In this document: positions 5,744-12,643 of the stretch, in pieces | How the letters are laid out: every line of letters begins with the position of its first letter | Position numbering within the stretch: position 1 is the stretch's first letter | From: an uncultured bacterium | GTDB taxonomy: Bacteria; Methylomirabilota; Methylomirabilia; Rokubacteriales; CSP1-6 | Direction of reading: 5' to 3' | DNA length: 12,643 bases | Assembly: GCA_946479205.1 (NCBI GenBank) | Contig: CAMLFJ010000036.1 | Span: 1 to 12,643, forward strand | Notes under the pieces: generated by a model | Database searches by the model: none | Told to the model about the DNA's origin: nothing | What the model saw: only the letters and a program-made list of their open reading frames with translations | Position numbers and translations under genes: made by a program

Positions 5744-7731
5744 TCAGGGGGCGATGGGATTCGCGCGCCGGGCCGCGGCGCGGATCCGGTCGGCGTCCTC
5801 GGCGAGCAGGAGCCGGGCCTCGACCAGCGCGGCGGTCGCGGCCTCGACGCGGGCCACGTACGCGGCGTGGCTGCCGTAGCGCTCCTCGAGCGACGGACGC
5901 GGGTCGCCCGTGGCCAGCCGCTCGGCCCGGGTCCGCGCGAACGCGACGAAGGTCCCGTCGCGGTCGCAGAGCTCGCCGTCCGGGAACGGCTCCCGGTAGA
6001 CGTTCCAGCCGGTGTGGGTGCCGAGCGGCACCGCGATGGCGGGCAGGCGGATGCCCGCCACCTCGTTGCCGTCTCCGTCCACGCGCGACACCAGCGGCCG
6101 GTAGGCTCTCGTCGCATCCGGGCGGGGGTCGATCCAGTCCCCGAAGACCGCAATACGGTTGACCTCGAGCACGCGGCGCACGCCGGGGAGGGACGGAAAC
6201 CCGGTGTCGTCGGGCGGGACCAGCGTACCGCCCGCGAGGGTGGGCACACGGCTCGAGGGCGGCTCGACCCCGTCGCTCACCCAGCGGTCGAGCGCGGTGA
6301 GCAGGGCCCGGAGCGCGGGCGCCGGGCTGTGCGGATTGCGCGGGTTCGCGCACGGGCCCGGCGCCGCGCCGAGCCCGGCGCGGCCGCCGTGCTGGGTGCC
6401 CGCGACCAGATAGGCGCGCGCGCCGGTGGGCAACCGCACGTCGCGCCGCCCGAGCGGATCGGTGTGGAGCAGCGACGCGCCCTTCTGCCAGTACTCGGTC
6501 GAGGTATTGACCTCGATCAGCCGCGGGTCCGAGCCGTCGCCCCGCAGCAGCGCCCCGGTCCGGCCGGTGACCGGATCGGTGAGGCGGGCACTCGAGAACG
6601 GGAACTCGTTCTCCGGCATCAGGTGATCCTCGTGCTGGGTGTTCGTGCGGCCCGGCTGCGCGAACTCCGCGTTGAGGAACACGCGCCCGGCCCCCGAGAT
6701 GTGCGCGAGCACCCCGTCGAAGACCCGGCGCCCGTCTCGTCGCGATTGAAGCCCTGTCCGATGTGATCGCGGAGGTAGCGCCCGCTCTGCGAGACGCCCA
6801 CCGCCAGCACCGCGCGGATCCCGTTCCCGGCCGGGTTCGGCGCCGCCGGCGTCCCCGGCTCGTGGCGCAGGAACGACACGAAGTCGCGCGTCGCCGCGAA
6901 GCCGAGGCCCAGCACCTTGGGATCGCGCGCCGGGTAGCGGAAGTCGTAGATGGTGCCGGGGCCGGGGCGGGTGCCCGCGGGCAGCAGGCGGATCGTGCGC
7001 GCGTCCACGTAGGCCCACTCGCCCGCCGGCACCTCCGACGGCGGATGCGCCTCGTTGCGGCGCACGGTGAGCCGCGCCGTCGACTGGTCGAGGGTCGCCG
7101 CCTCGTAGCTCAGGCGGAAGACGTCCACCGGCTGGCCGCGGGTTCCCGAGACCAGCTCCTCGCGGATCGTCCGCACGATGGGCCTCCCACCGTCCGAGGG
7201 CACCGGGGCCTGCATGGCGAGCCCGCCCGCCGCGCGCGGGGCATCCGGATCCCACCCGCTCCAGGCGAGCGTGTAGCCCTGCCGCAGCAGCAGCGCGTTG
7301 CCCGCGTCGGCCACCGTGCGCGGCTCGTTGCCGCCGGTGGTGGCGTCCATGAAGTACAGGAAGAGGAGCTTGCGGCCGCGGTTATTGACCTCGTAGACGA
7401 TCTTGCGATTGCCCTTGGCGGGGTCCGCGGGGCGTAGCAGGTAGAAGTCGGTCTCGTACTCCACGAGGCCGCGGGCGTTGCGGGGGGCGCGGGCGAGATT
7501 GACGATGCCCGCGTTGGCCGGATCGCGCGGGTCCACCTCGCCCCGGGCCACGCCGACGATCAGCTGGTAGGCCCCGGTGGCGCCGAACGACGCGCCGTCC
7601 GCGAAGGGCTCGGTGCGATCGACGCGGACCGCGACGATGCGCGCCTCGGCGGGGACGGCCGCCCCCAGCGCGGTCAGCAGCACCGCCACCGTCGGGACGA
7701 TCGATCGCCGGACGAAGGCGGCCGCCCTCAT
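5744..7731 (-). pseudogene. Exported alpha/beta-hydrolase-domain protein, split by one frameshift
   Basis: ATG 7731 begins a signal peptide (MRAAAFVRRSIVPTVAVLLTALGAAVPAEA, cleavage near residue 30). The mature part has the features of the large alpha/beta hydrolase domain proteins (PF20091-type): LVEYETDFYLLRPADP, YEVNNRGRK, YTLAWSGWDPD, and the probable nucleophile region GVSQSGRYLRDHIGQGFN at about residues 312-329. After residue 332 (GAG, 6738-6736) the frame breaks; the family sequence resumes one frame over with GRRVFDGVLAHISGAGRVFLNAEF and continues to PIAP and TGA 5746-5744. Adding one base at about 6735 would restore an open frame of about 662 residues. As written it is two fragments, the first ending at 6619. 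It lies 23 bases after the monooxygenase stop and is probably co-transcribed. The break may be an assembly error rather than real decay. Confidence 0.85.
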
Positions 7732-7754
7732 GGGAATCGGAATCGGCGGGGCGG

Positions 7755-8966
7755 TCAGGATGGCTTCGAGTCGTCCACGTCGCGGGCGCCCACGGTGCGG
7801 TTGCGGAACTCGCTCGGGACCGCCCGTCCCGCGTCCGTGAACGCGCGGCGCACCGCCTCCACGTTGGGGCTGAAGATGGTCTTGCGGTTGCTCCGGGCCC
7901 ACTCGTTCGAGTCGCGGATGGGGCCGAGCGAGCCCTGGAAGCGCGGCATCACGTAGCGCGCGAACAGCTCGTAGCTCTTGAGGGTCTGCTCGCGGTTGGC
8001 CCACTCGTGGGCGCGGAAGAGGACGCCGCCGAAGCCGCCCGCGCTCAGCTCCTGCAGCCGCTCGATGCCGCGGATCACGGTGTCGGGTGAGCCGACCAGC
8101 GTGGTGCCCATCTTCACGCCCTCGCGCAGCGGATCGTCGGCGCGGCCCGGCGGGCGGCCGAGGGTGTCCTCGAAGTAGGTGATGGTCTCGTGCCGCTCGC
8201 CCCGCGACACCTCCCGGAGCGCCTGCTCGTCGTCGTCGGAGACGTGCACGTTGACCACGAGCCGCCACTTCTTCCGGTCCATGGTCTTGCCGTGCTTCGC
8301 CGCGGTCTCCTCGGCGATCTTCCACTGGTTGGAGAGCGCCTCCGGTCCGCCGGGCAGTCCCGCCCCGAGGGAGAGCACGCCGATGCCGTGCTTGCCCGCG
8401 GTCATGACCCCCGCCGGGGTGATCGTGCTGGCCACCGCGATCGGGAAGTGCGGATCGGTGTAGGGCGCGAGGTGCAGCCGGGCCTCGCGCAGCTCGAACC
8501 AGTCGGTCTTCATCGTGACCGGCTCCTCGCACCGGAGGAGCTGCATGATCGCGTCGAGGGACTCGTCCATGCGGGCGCGCTGGGTCACCGGCTCGATGCC
8601 CATCATGTACGCGTCGGAGACGAGAGCGCCGGGGCCGATGCCGAGCATGGCGCGGCCGCGGGTCATGTGGTCGAGCTGCACGAAGCGCTGGGCCACCATC
8701 AGCGGGTGGTGGTAGGGGAGGCTCGTGACTCCGGAGCCCAGCATGATGTGGCGCGTGCGCTCGGCGGCGGCGGCGATGAAGACTTCGGGGGACGCGATCA
8801 GCTCCCAGCCCGCAGAGTGGTGCTCGCCGATCCACACCTCGTCGTAGCCGAGGTGGTCCATCCACTCGATCAACTCCATGTCGCGGTTCATCGCGAGCGT
8901 GGGGTTCTCGCCGACCTTGTGGAACGGGGCGAGGAAGATGCCGAACTTCATGCCTTTGTGAGCCAA
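7755..8966 (-). CDS. LLM-class flavin-dependent monooxygenase (limonene monooxygenase-like)
   Basis: The 403-residue protein is a bacterial-luciferase-like TIM barrel using reduced flavin and O2. Characteristic stretches are MKFGIFLAPFHKVGENPT (6-23), GYDEVWIGEHHSAGWELIASPEVFIAAAAER (40-70), LGSGVTSLPYHHPLMVA (76-92) and RGRAMLGIGPGALVSDAYMMGI (103-124). These resemble limonene 1,2-monooxygenase (LimB)-type members as I recall them, but relatives act on many substrates and some LLM proteins use F420. The start chosen is TTG 8966, because GGAGG (minus strand, 8976-8972) lies five bases ahead of it; ATG 8951 is the alternative and would remove five residues. It is the first gene of a leftward unit with the hydrolase and GNAT genes, and is divergent from the acyl-CoA dehydrogenase. 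Confidence 0.9.
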   Translation of the reverse strand: MAHKGMKFGIFLAPFHKVGENPTLAMNRDMELIEWMDHLGYDEVWIGEHHSAGWELIASPEVFIAAAAERTRHIMLGSGVTSLPYHHPLMVAQRFVQLDHMTRGRAMLGIGPGALVSDAYMMGIEPVTQRARMDESLDAIMQLLRCEEPVTMKTDWFELREARLHLAPYTDPHFPIAVASTITPAGVMTAGKHGIGVLSLGAGLPGGPEALSNQWKIAEETAAKHGKTMDRKKWRLVVNVHVSDDDEQALREVSRGERHETITYFEDTLGRPPGRADDPLREGVKMGTTLVGSPDTVIRGIERLQELSAGGFGGVLFRAHEWANREQTLKSYELFARYVMPRFQGSLGPIRDSNEWARSNRKTIFSPNVEAVRRAFTDAGRAVPSEFRNRTVGARDVDDSKPS

Positions 8967-9059
8967 TGCCGCCTCCGGGGCCAGGGGATACCGCGTCGAG
9001 ATATCGCCGAATGTAGCACGCCTTGAGTCGGGGGCGCAGCGGTGCTAGAAGAGGACCCT
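8967..9059. promoter_or_regulatory. Divergent intergenic region between monooxygenase and acyl-CoA dehydrogenase
   Basis: These 93 bases separate two gene units transcribed away from each other and so should hold both promoters and any shared operator. The ribosome-binding sites of both genes are visible: GGAGG on the minus strand at 8976-8972 and AGAAGAGGA before the ATG at 9060. I see no convincing -35/-10 pair and no long inverted repeat; only a GATATC hexamer at about 9000-9005 stands out. The regulatory role is inferred from layout. Confidence 0.4.
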
Positions 9060-10250
9060 ATGGATTTCACCTACACCCCCGAGCAGGAGCACTTCCGCGC
9101 GGAGATCCGCCGCTGGCTCGCGGCCAACCTCACCGACGATCTCCGCATCGAGGACCCGACCGACGAGCGGGTCGCGCCGGACCGCGAGACCTTCGAGCGC
9201 CGCCGCGACTGGCAGCGCCGCATGTACGCGGCGGGCTGGGTCGGGATCTCGTGGCCGAAGGACTACGGCGGGCGCGGCGCCACCCTGATGGAGCAGGTCA
9301 TCTACGACGAGGAGTGCTTCCGGGCGCGCGCGCCCGTGCTTCCCGGCTACTCCGGCATCGGCATGGCGGGCCCGACCATCATCGAGTGGGGCACCGAGGC
9401 GCAGAAGCAGCGCTACCTGCCGCGCATCCTGGGCGGCGACGACATCTGGTGCCAGGGCTACTCCGAGCCGGGCGCGGGCTCGGACCTCGCGAGCCTGAGC
9501 ACCCGCGCGGAGGACCGCGGCGACCACTTCATCGTCAACGGCCAGAAGGTGTGGACCTCGGGCGCCCAGTTCGCGGACTGGATCTACCTGCTCGTGCGCA
9601 CCGATCCGGGCGCGCCCAAGCACCGCGGCATCAGCTACCTCCTGGTGGACATGAAGACCCCCGGCATCACGGTGCGGCCCCTCGTGCTGCTCAACGGCCA
9701 CCGGCACTTCAACGAGGTCTTCTTCGTGGACGTGGCGGTGCCCAAGGCCAACCTGATCGGCCGGCAGAACGAGGGCTGGAAGCCCGCGATGACCACGCTC
9801 ATGTACGAGCGCAAGGGCGGCGGCGGGCGCGGCCACGAGGAGCAGCTGGCCCGGCTGCGCGCGCTCGCCATGACGGTGCCGCTCGACGGCCGGCCCGCGT
9901 GGGATCATCCGGTGATCCGCCAGCGCTTCGCCCAGCTCCTGATCGACGCGCAGTGCCAGCGCTACACGCGGATGCGCAACCTGACCCGGCAGCTCCGCGG
10001 GGAGCCGCCGGGGCCCGAGGGCTCGATCCTCAAGCTCTTCGGCTCCGAGCTGGGCGTGCGCATCGCCGACTTCGCGGGCGAGCTGCTCGGCCCGCACGCG
10101 CTGGTCAACCGCGCGAGCGCCCAGGTGCCCGACGGCCCGCGCTGGTACAACCGCGTGCTGAGCGCCCGGCAGTACACGATCGCGGGGGGCACCAGCGAGA
10201 TCCAGCGCAACATCATCGGCGAGCGCGTGCTTGGCCTACCAAAGGACTGA
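9060..10250 (+). CDS. Acyl-CoA dehydrogenase family protein
   Basis: The 396-residue flavoenzyme would oxidise an acyl-CoA to the 2,3-enoyl-CoA and pass electrons to an electron-transfer flavoprotein. ATG 9060 is preceded by AGAAGAGGA with a short spacing; an in-frame upstream start at 9042 would add only six residues. Visible motifs are the N-terminal helical domain (MDFTYTPEQEHFRAEIRRWL), WPKDYGGRG, the FAD-site CQGYSEPGAGSDLASL (131-146), GQKVWTSGAQFADW (161-174), and the C-terminal YTIAGGTSEIQRNIIGERVLGLP (372-394). At the position of the medium-chain enzyme's catalytic Glu there is Gly (G376), so E250 in LMYERKGGGGRG is the likely base, as in isovaleryl-CoA dehydrogenase-type enzymes. 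This resembles FadE-type enzymes of branched-chain or steroid degradation. The substrate is unknown. Confidence 0.93.
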   Translation: MDFTYTPEQEHFRAEIRRWLAANLTDDLRIEDPTDERVAPDRETFERRRDWQRRMYAAGWVGISWPKDYGGRGATLMEQVIYDEECFRARAPVLPGYSGIGMAGPTIIEWGTEAQKQRYLPRILGGDDIWCQGYSEPGAGSDLASLSTRAEDRGDHFIVNGQKVWTSGAQFADWIYLLVRTDPGAPKHRGISYLLVDMKTPGITVRPLVLLNGHRHFNEVFFVDVAVPKANLIGRQNEGWKPAMTTLMYERKGGGGRGHEEQLARLRALAMTVPLDGRPAWDHPVIRQRFAQLLIDAQCQRYTRMRNLTRQLRGEPPGPEGSILKLFGSELGVRIADFAGELLGPHALVNRASAQVPDGPRWYNRVLSARQYTIAGGTSEIQRNIIGERVLGLPKD

Positions 10251-10252
10251 TC

Positions 10253-10639
10253 ATGACGGACACCAACCGGGAGCAACAGGCGGAAGCGCTCATCGCGAAG
10301 ATGAAGGCGGCGCGGGGCTACATGTACCCCGAGTGGGAGTTCGCGGCCCGCCAGGACCCGGAGTTCGTCGAGTCCTACAACCGCCTCTACGAGCTCTCCC
10401 TCGGCGAGGGCCGGCACGTGTCGGCCAAGGTCCGCGAGTTCGTGGCCATCGCGCTGCTCTGCTTCCGCGGCGGCGAGCGGGCGGGCCTGGTCGCGCACAT
10501 GCGGCGCGCGATCCAGTTCGGGGCCACCCCCGCGGAGCTGTTCGAGGTCCTGGAGGCCTGCGTGGTGCCGGGCGGCGCCCCGACGTTCCACCGAGGGCTC
10601 GGCGCCCTGATGGAGGTCGTGGGCCCCGCCCCGCGCTAG
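10253..10639 (+). CDS. Carboxymuconolactone decarboxylase (AhpD-like) family protein
   Basis: The 128-residue protein begins two bases after the acyl-CoA dehydrogenase stop, and AAAGGA at 10241-10246 inside the end of that gene provides the ribosome-binding site, so the two genes are co-expressed. The helical core KVREFVAIALLCFRGGERAGLVAHMRRAIQFGATPAELFEVLEACVVPGG is the CMD fold pattern, with E62, H82 and the A-x-x-x-G-A-(T/S)-x-x-E motif. The peroxidase CxxC pair of true AhpD is absent: C70 and C103 are far apart. It is therefore more likely a decarboxylase-, isomerase- or lactone-acting member, or an uncharacterised one, than an alkylhydroperoxidase. Paired with an acyl-CoA dehydrogenase it suggests a catabolic step on a carboxylic-acid-type substrate. 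Its stop lies two bases from the convergent membrane-protein gene. Confidence 0.87.
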   Translation: MTDTNREQQAEALIAKMKAARGYMYPEWEFAARQDPEFVESYNRLYELSLGEGRHVSAKVREFVAIALLCFRGGERAGLVAHMRRAIQFGATPAELFEVLEACVVPGGAPTFHRGLGALMEVVGPAPR

Positions 10640-10641
10640 CT

Positions 10642-11025
10642 TCAGGCCCGCGCCGGACCGCGCGGGGTGAGCACGGCGAGGGCAACCGCCACCACCAGGA
10701 GCGCCGGCACGTCTCCCACCAGGTGCCCGCGCTCCATCGGATCGCCCATGGCCTGGATCGCCATGATGACCGCGTGCACCACGCTCGACCACACCGTGAA
10801 CCAGATCAGGCTCCGGTGGGCCAGCGGGTTCCGGGAGGCCACGATCAGGAAGACCCCGAGCGTCGCGTAGACTCCCAGGATCATCATCAGGTAGTGCGAA
10901 TGCCCGGTCCCCCACGACCAGCCGGCCGGCCACAGCCGGGTGAGGGGGAAGACGCCGACCAGGAAGATCAGGCCCACCACGACGAGGACGACGCGAAGCG
11001 AGGCGACGCGGGAACGATCGGTCAT
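10642..11025 (-). CDS. Four-helix integral membrane protein, DUF6632-like
   Basis: ATG 11025 is preceded by GGAGGAG (minus strand, 11038-11032) at a six-base spacing, giving 127 residues. The open frame continues upstream to 11097 but adds only a Pro/Arg-rich stretch without its own site. Four hydrophobic segments are seen at about residues 8-27, 45-65, 72-94 and 105-120. Conserved-looking loops are HSHYLMMILGVYATLGVFLIVASRNPLAHRSLIWFTVWSSVVH and DPMERGHLVGDVPALL. I recall this pattern from DUF6632 membrane proteins, whose function is unknown. No catalytic motif is evident; the several His near membrane boundaries could bind metal or haem, which is speculation. The family name is given with moderate certainty. 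Confidence 0.78.
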   Translation of the reverse strand: MTDRSRVASLRVVLVVVGLIFLVGVFPLTRLWPAGWSWGTGHSHYLMMILGVYATLGVFLIVASRNPLAHRSLIWFTVWSSVVHAVIMAIQAMGDPMERGHLVGDVPALLVVAVALAVLTPRGPARA

Positions 11026-11099
11026 CTCGGGCTCCTCCAGTCGGCGAGGCGGTCGAGGGCCACGTGCCGGGCAGCCCCGGGGGCCGCGCGGGCGCACCG

Positions 11100-11128
11100 A
11101 CGGTAGCGCCGACCCTCCGGCCGGTCAA
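11100..11128 (-). promoter_or_regulatory. Sigma70-like promoter for the DUF6632-like gene
   Basis: On the minus strand TTGACC (11128-11123) is separated by 17 bases from TACCGT (11105-11100). The -35 matches the TTGACA consensus at five of six positions, the -10 at only three. It lies about 75 bases ahead of the ATG at 11025. The strong -35 and correct spacing support it; the -10 is weak. Confidence 0.35.
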
Positions 11129-11146
11129 GCGGGGCCGTCGGGCGCC

Positions 11147-11176
11147 TTGACAGGCTTGGTCCGCCGGGCCTAAAGT
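11147..11176 (+). promoter_or_regulatory. Sigma70-like promoter for the ABC solute-binding gene
   Basis: A perfect TTGACA (11147-11152) is followed, after 18 bases, by TAAAGT (11171-11176), which matches the -10 consensus at four of six positions. This is the best promoter match I can find in the window. Transcription would start near 11183 and leave a leader of about 150 bases before the ATG at 11334. The leader holds only short weak hairpins (for example GCAG-TGAA-CTGC at 11289-11300) and the ribosome-binding site GGAGGAGGT at 11322-11330; no riboswitch is recognised. Confidence 0.6.
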
Positions 11177-11333
11177 CCCGGACACGCTCCCCAGCTGGTC
11201 GCTTCGCGGAGGCCCGGATGGCGTCGGTGCCTGATCACGAACGCTCCACTCGGTGCGCCGCGCGCGCAATCCCTCCCGTTTTGCCCGAGCAGTGAACTGC
11301 CCCATCGGTCCGCCTCGTCGCGGAGGAGGTCTC

Positions 11334-12596
11334 ATGAGCACTCGACGTGAATTCCTGACCACGGCCCTGGTCGGCGGCGCGGCCGCCGCGGTAGCTCCCC
11401 GGCGCGCGAGCGCCGCGGTCAAGTCGATGACGGTCGTCCACGAGAGCTCGTTCATCAAGGGCTTCGACGACTTCTTCGTGAAGACCCTCTCCCCCGAGTA
11501 CGAGAAGCTCACCGGCATCAAGGTCGGCTACGAGCCGGTGAGCGTGGGCAGCCTGCTCACCCGGCTCACCACGATCGTGGAGACCAAGGCGGGTCCCGAG
11601 ATTGTGCACACCGGGGTCAACTGGCCCCATCTCTTCGACCAGGGCCTGCTCGACGTCACCGACGTGGCGAACGAGATCGGCAAGAAGCTCGGCCCCTGGC
11701 ACGACAACATCCTCGACTCGGTGGTGGTGAACAAGAAGTGGAAGGCCCTGCCCTGGGGCAACATCGGCCAGCTCGAGTGCTACCGCACCGACTGGTTCAA
11801 GGAAGTGGGCGTCACCAAGTTCCCGGACAGCTGGGAAGACCTGCTCACCGTCGGGCGCATGCTCAAGAAGAAGGGCCATCCGTTCGGCTTCGAGCTCGGC
11901 CACGGCTTCGGCGACAACCACGGCTGGATGTATCCGCTCCTCTGGTCGTACGGGGGCCGCGAGGTCGACAAGGACGGCAAGACGGTGCTGATCGACTCCA
12001 GCGAGACCGCGCAGGCGGTGGACTTCTGCCGGCGGTTCTATCAGGAGACGATGCTCGAGGACGTGCTGGGCTGGACCGACGTCAACAACAACAAGGCGTT
12101 CTTCGGCGAGCAGATCTCCTGCACCAACAACGCGATGTCGATCCTGATCGTGGCCAAGCGCGACTTCCCGGACATCGCCAAGGTCACCGACCACGGCCTC
12201 AACCCGCAGGGCCCCAAGGGCCGCTACCACCTCTACAACCCGCAGTCGCACGCGATCGCCTCGCACGCGCCCGACCCGGCCGCGGCCAAGGCCTTCCTGC
12301 GCTGGCTCTACGACGACAAGCAGCTCTCGCGCTGGCTCGTCGCGGGCGACGCCTACTACGCGCCGTTCCTGAACGGCTACGACAACCACCCGATGTGGAA
12401 CGCGGATCCGAAGTACATGCCCTTCAAGGAGTCGCTGAAGACGTCGCGGCTCCACGGGTGGCCCGGGCCTCCCGGCCACGCGATGTCGGAGAGCGTGGCG
12501 AAGTACGTGCTCTGCGACATGTTCGCCAAGGCCTGCCGGGGCGATTCGACGAAGGACGTCATCGCCACCGCGGCGGCGCAGCTCAAGCAGATCTAC
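11334..12596 (+). CDS. Tat-exported ABC-transporter solute-binding protein (3' end cut by adapter)
   Basis: ATG 11334 follows GGAGGAGGT. The 421 visible residues begin MSTRREFLTTALVGGAAAAVAPRRASA, a twin-arginine signal (TRREFL) with probable cleavage near ASA-AV, so the protein is exported folded. The mature part has the family-1 extracellular solute-binding pattern: MTVVHESSFIKGFDDFF, SPEYEKLTGIKVGYEPV, GPEIVHTGVNWPHLFDQGLLDVTD, ALPWG, WFKEVGVTKFPDSWEDLL, and FAKACRGDSTKDVIATAAAQLKQIY at the end. Relatives of this length bind sugars or similar small solutes for import; the ligand is unknown. No stop is reached: at 12597 the frame runs in phase into adapter sequence. The usual family length suggests only a few residues are lost. 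Permease and ATPase genes probably follow in the genome. The frame is easily missed by callers because it has no stop. Confidence 0.92.
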
Positions 12597-12643
12597 AGAT
12601 CGGAAGAGCACACGTCTGAACTCCAGTCACTCACTCTGATCTC
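12597..12643 (+). other. Untrimmed Illumina TruSeq adapter with i7 index (artefact)
   Basis: The contig's last 47 bases begin AGATCGGAAGAGC and continue through the complete 34-base TruSeq read-1 adapter (12597-12630). Next come an 8-base index, TCACTCTG (12631-12638), and ATCTC, the first bases of the constant sequence that follows the index. Translated in the frame of the preceding gene it gives RSEEHTSELQS, a peptide seen as a contaminant in protein databases. It is not part of the organism. Confidence 0.98.

Noticed and set aside
6619..8865. 748-codon minus-strand frame as a single fusion protein
   Set aside because: The first half is an out-of-frame shadow of the LLM monooxygenase. Real sequence begins at ATG 7731, with a signal peptide, and ends at the frameshift near 6736.
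9023..9051. TTGAGT-N17-TAGAAG as a promoter for the acyl-CoA dehydrogenase
   Set aside because: The -10 would overlap the ribosome-binding site and give a nearly leaderless RNA. The match is plausible by chance.
9023..10639. 538-codon plus-strand frame overlapping the acyl-CoA dehydrogenase
   Set aside because: Its first 400 codons are Arg/Pro/Gly-rich shadow of the dehydrogenase. Only the part from ATG 10253 encodes a real protein, the CMD-family gene.
11235..12611. 458-codon minus-strand frame opposite the solute-binding gene
   Set aside because: Its first codons (MLFRS) come from the reverse complement of the sequencing adapter, and the rest mirrors a clear solute-binding protein.

Overview
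The window is a high-GC (by eye roughly two-thirds or more G+C) bacterial contig end, densely coded, with no rRNA, tRNA, CRISPR array or insertion sequence visible. Two lipobox lipoproteins, a Tat signal peptide, BON-domain and PRC-barrel proteins, and soil-type catabolic enzymes suggest a Gram-negative-type environmental bacterium. A Rokubacteria/Methylomirabilota-like or deltaproteobacterial source would fit, but no marker gene here fixes the taxonomy. The last 47 bases are not biological: they are an untrimmed Illumina TruSeq adapter plus index, so the sequence is almost certainly a short-read (probably metagenomic) assembly.

Region 1 (1-4787, + strand) is a tightly packed run of envelope and stress-type genes. 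In order they are: a two-BON-domain protein cut by the window start, a basic DUF6496 protein, a 58-residue Gln/Gly-rich disordered protein, a strong GC hairpin, a DUF3309 membrane miniprotein, a membrane-anchored zinc-ribbon protein, a 54-residue soluble zinc-ribbon-like protein, a YtxH-like membrane protein, an M48-type lipoprotein metalloprotease, a phospholipase D/cardiolipin synthase-like lipoprotein and an exported metallo-beta-lactamase-fold hydrolase of the UlaG/NAPE-PLD type. From 926 on, most genes overlap or are separated by a few bases, so they probably form one translationally coupled operon acting at the membrane or periplasm.

Region 2 (4788-8966, - strand) holds a PRC-barrel protein, a hairpin region that may be a terminator, and a three-gene unit transcribed leftward: LLM-class flavin monooxygenase, then an exported alpha/beta-hydrolase-domain protein broken by one frameshift, then a GNAT acetyltransferase. 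Region 3 (9060-10639, + strand) is divergent from it and encodes an acyl-CoA dehydrogenase and a carboxymuconolactone-decarboxylase-family protein two bases apart. Together regions 2 and 3 look like a degradative locus for a hydrophobic, terpene-, ester- or acyl-CoA-type substrate. The substrate cannot be named from sequence.

Region 4 (10642-12643) has a leftward four-helix membrane protein (DUF6632-like), an intergenic region with two back-to-back sigma70-like promoters, and a rightward Tat-exported ABC-transporter solute-binding protein that lacks only its last few residues because the contig runs into adapter sequence. Its permease and ATPase partners would lie beyond the window.
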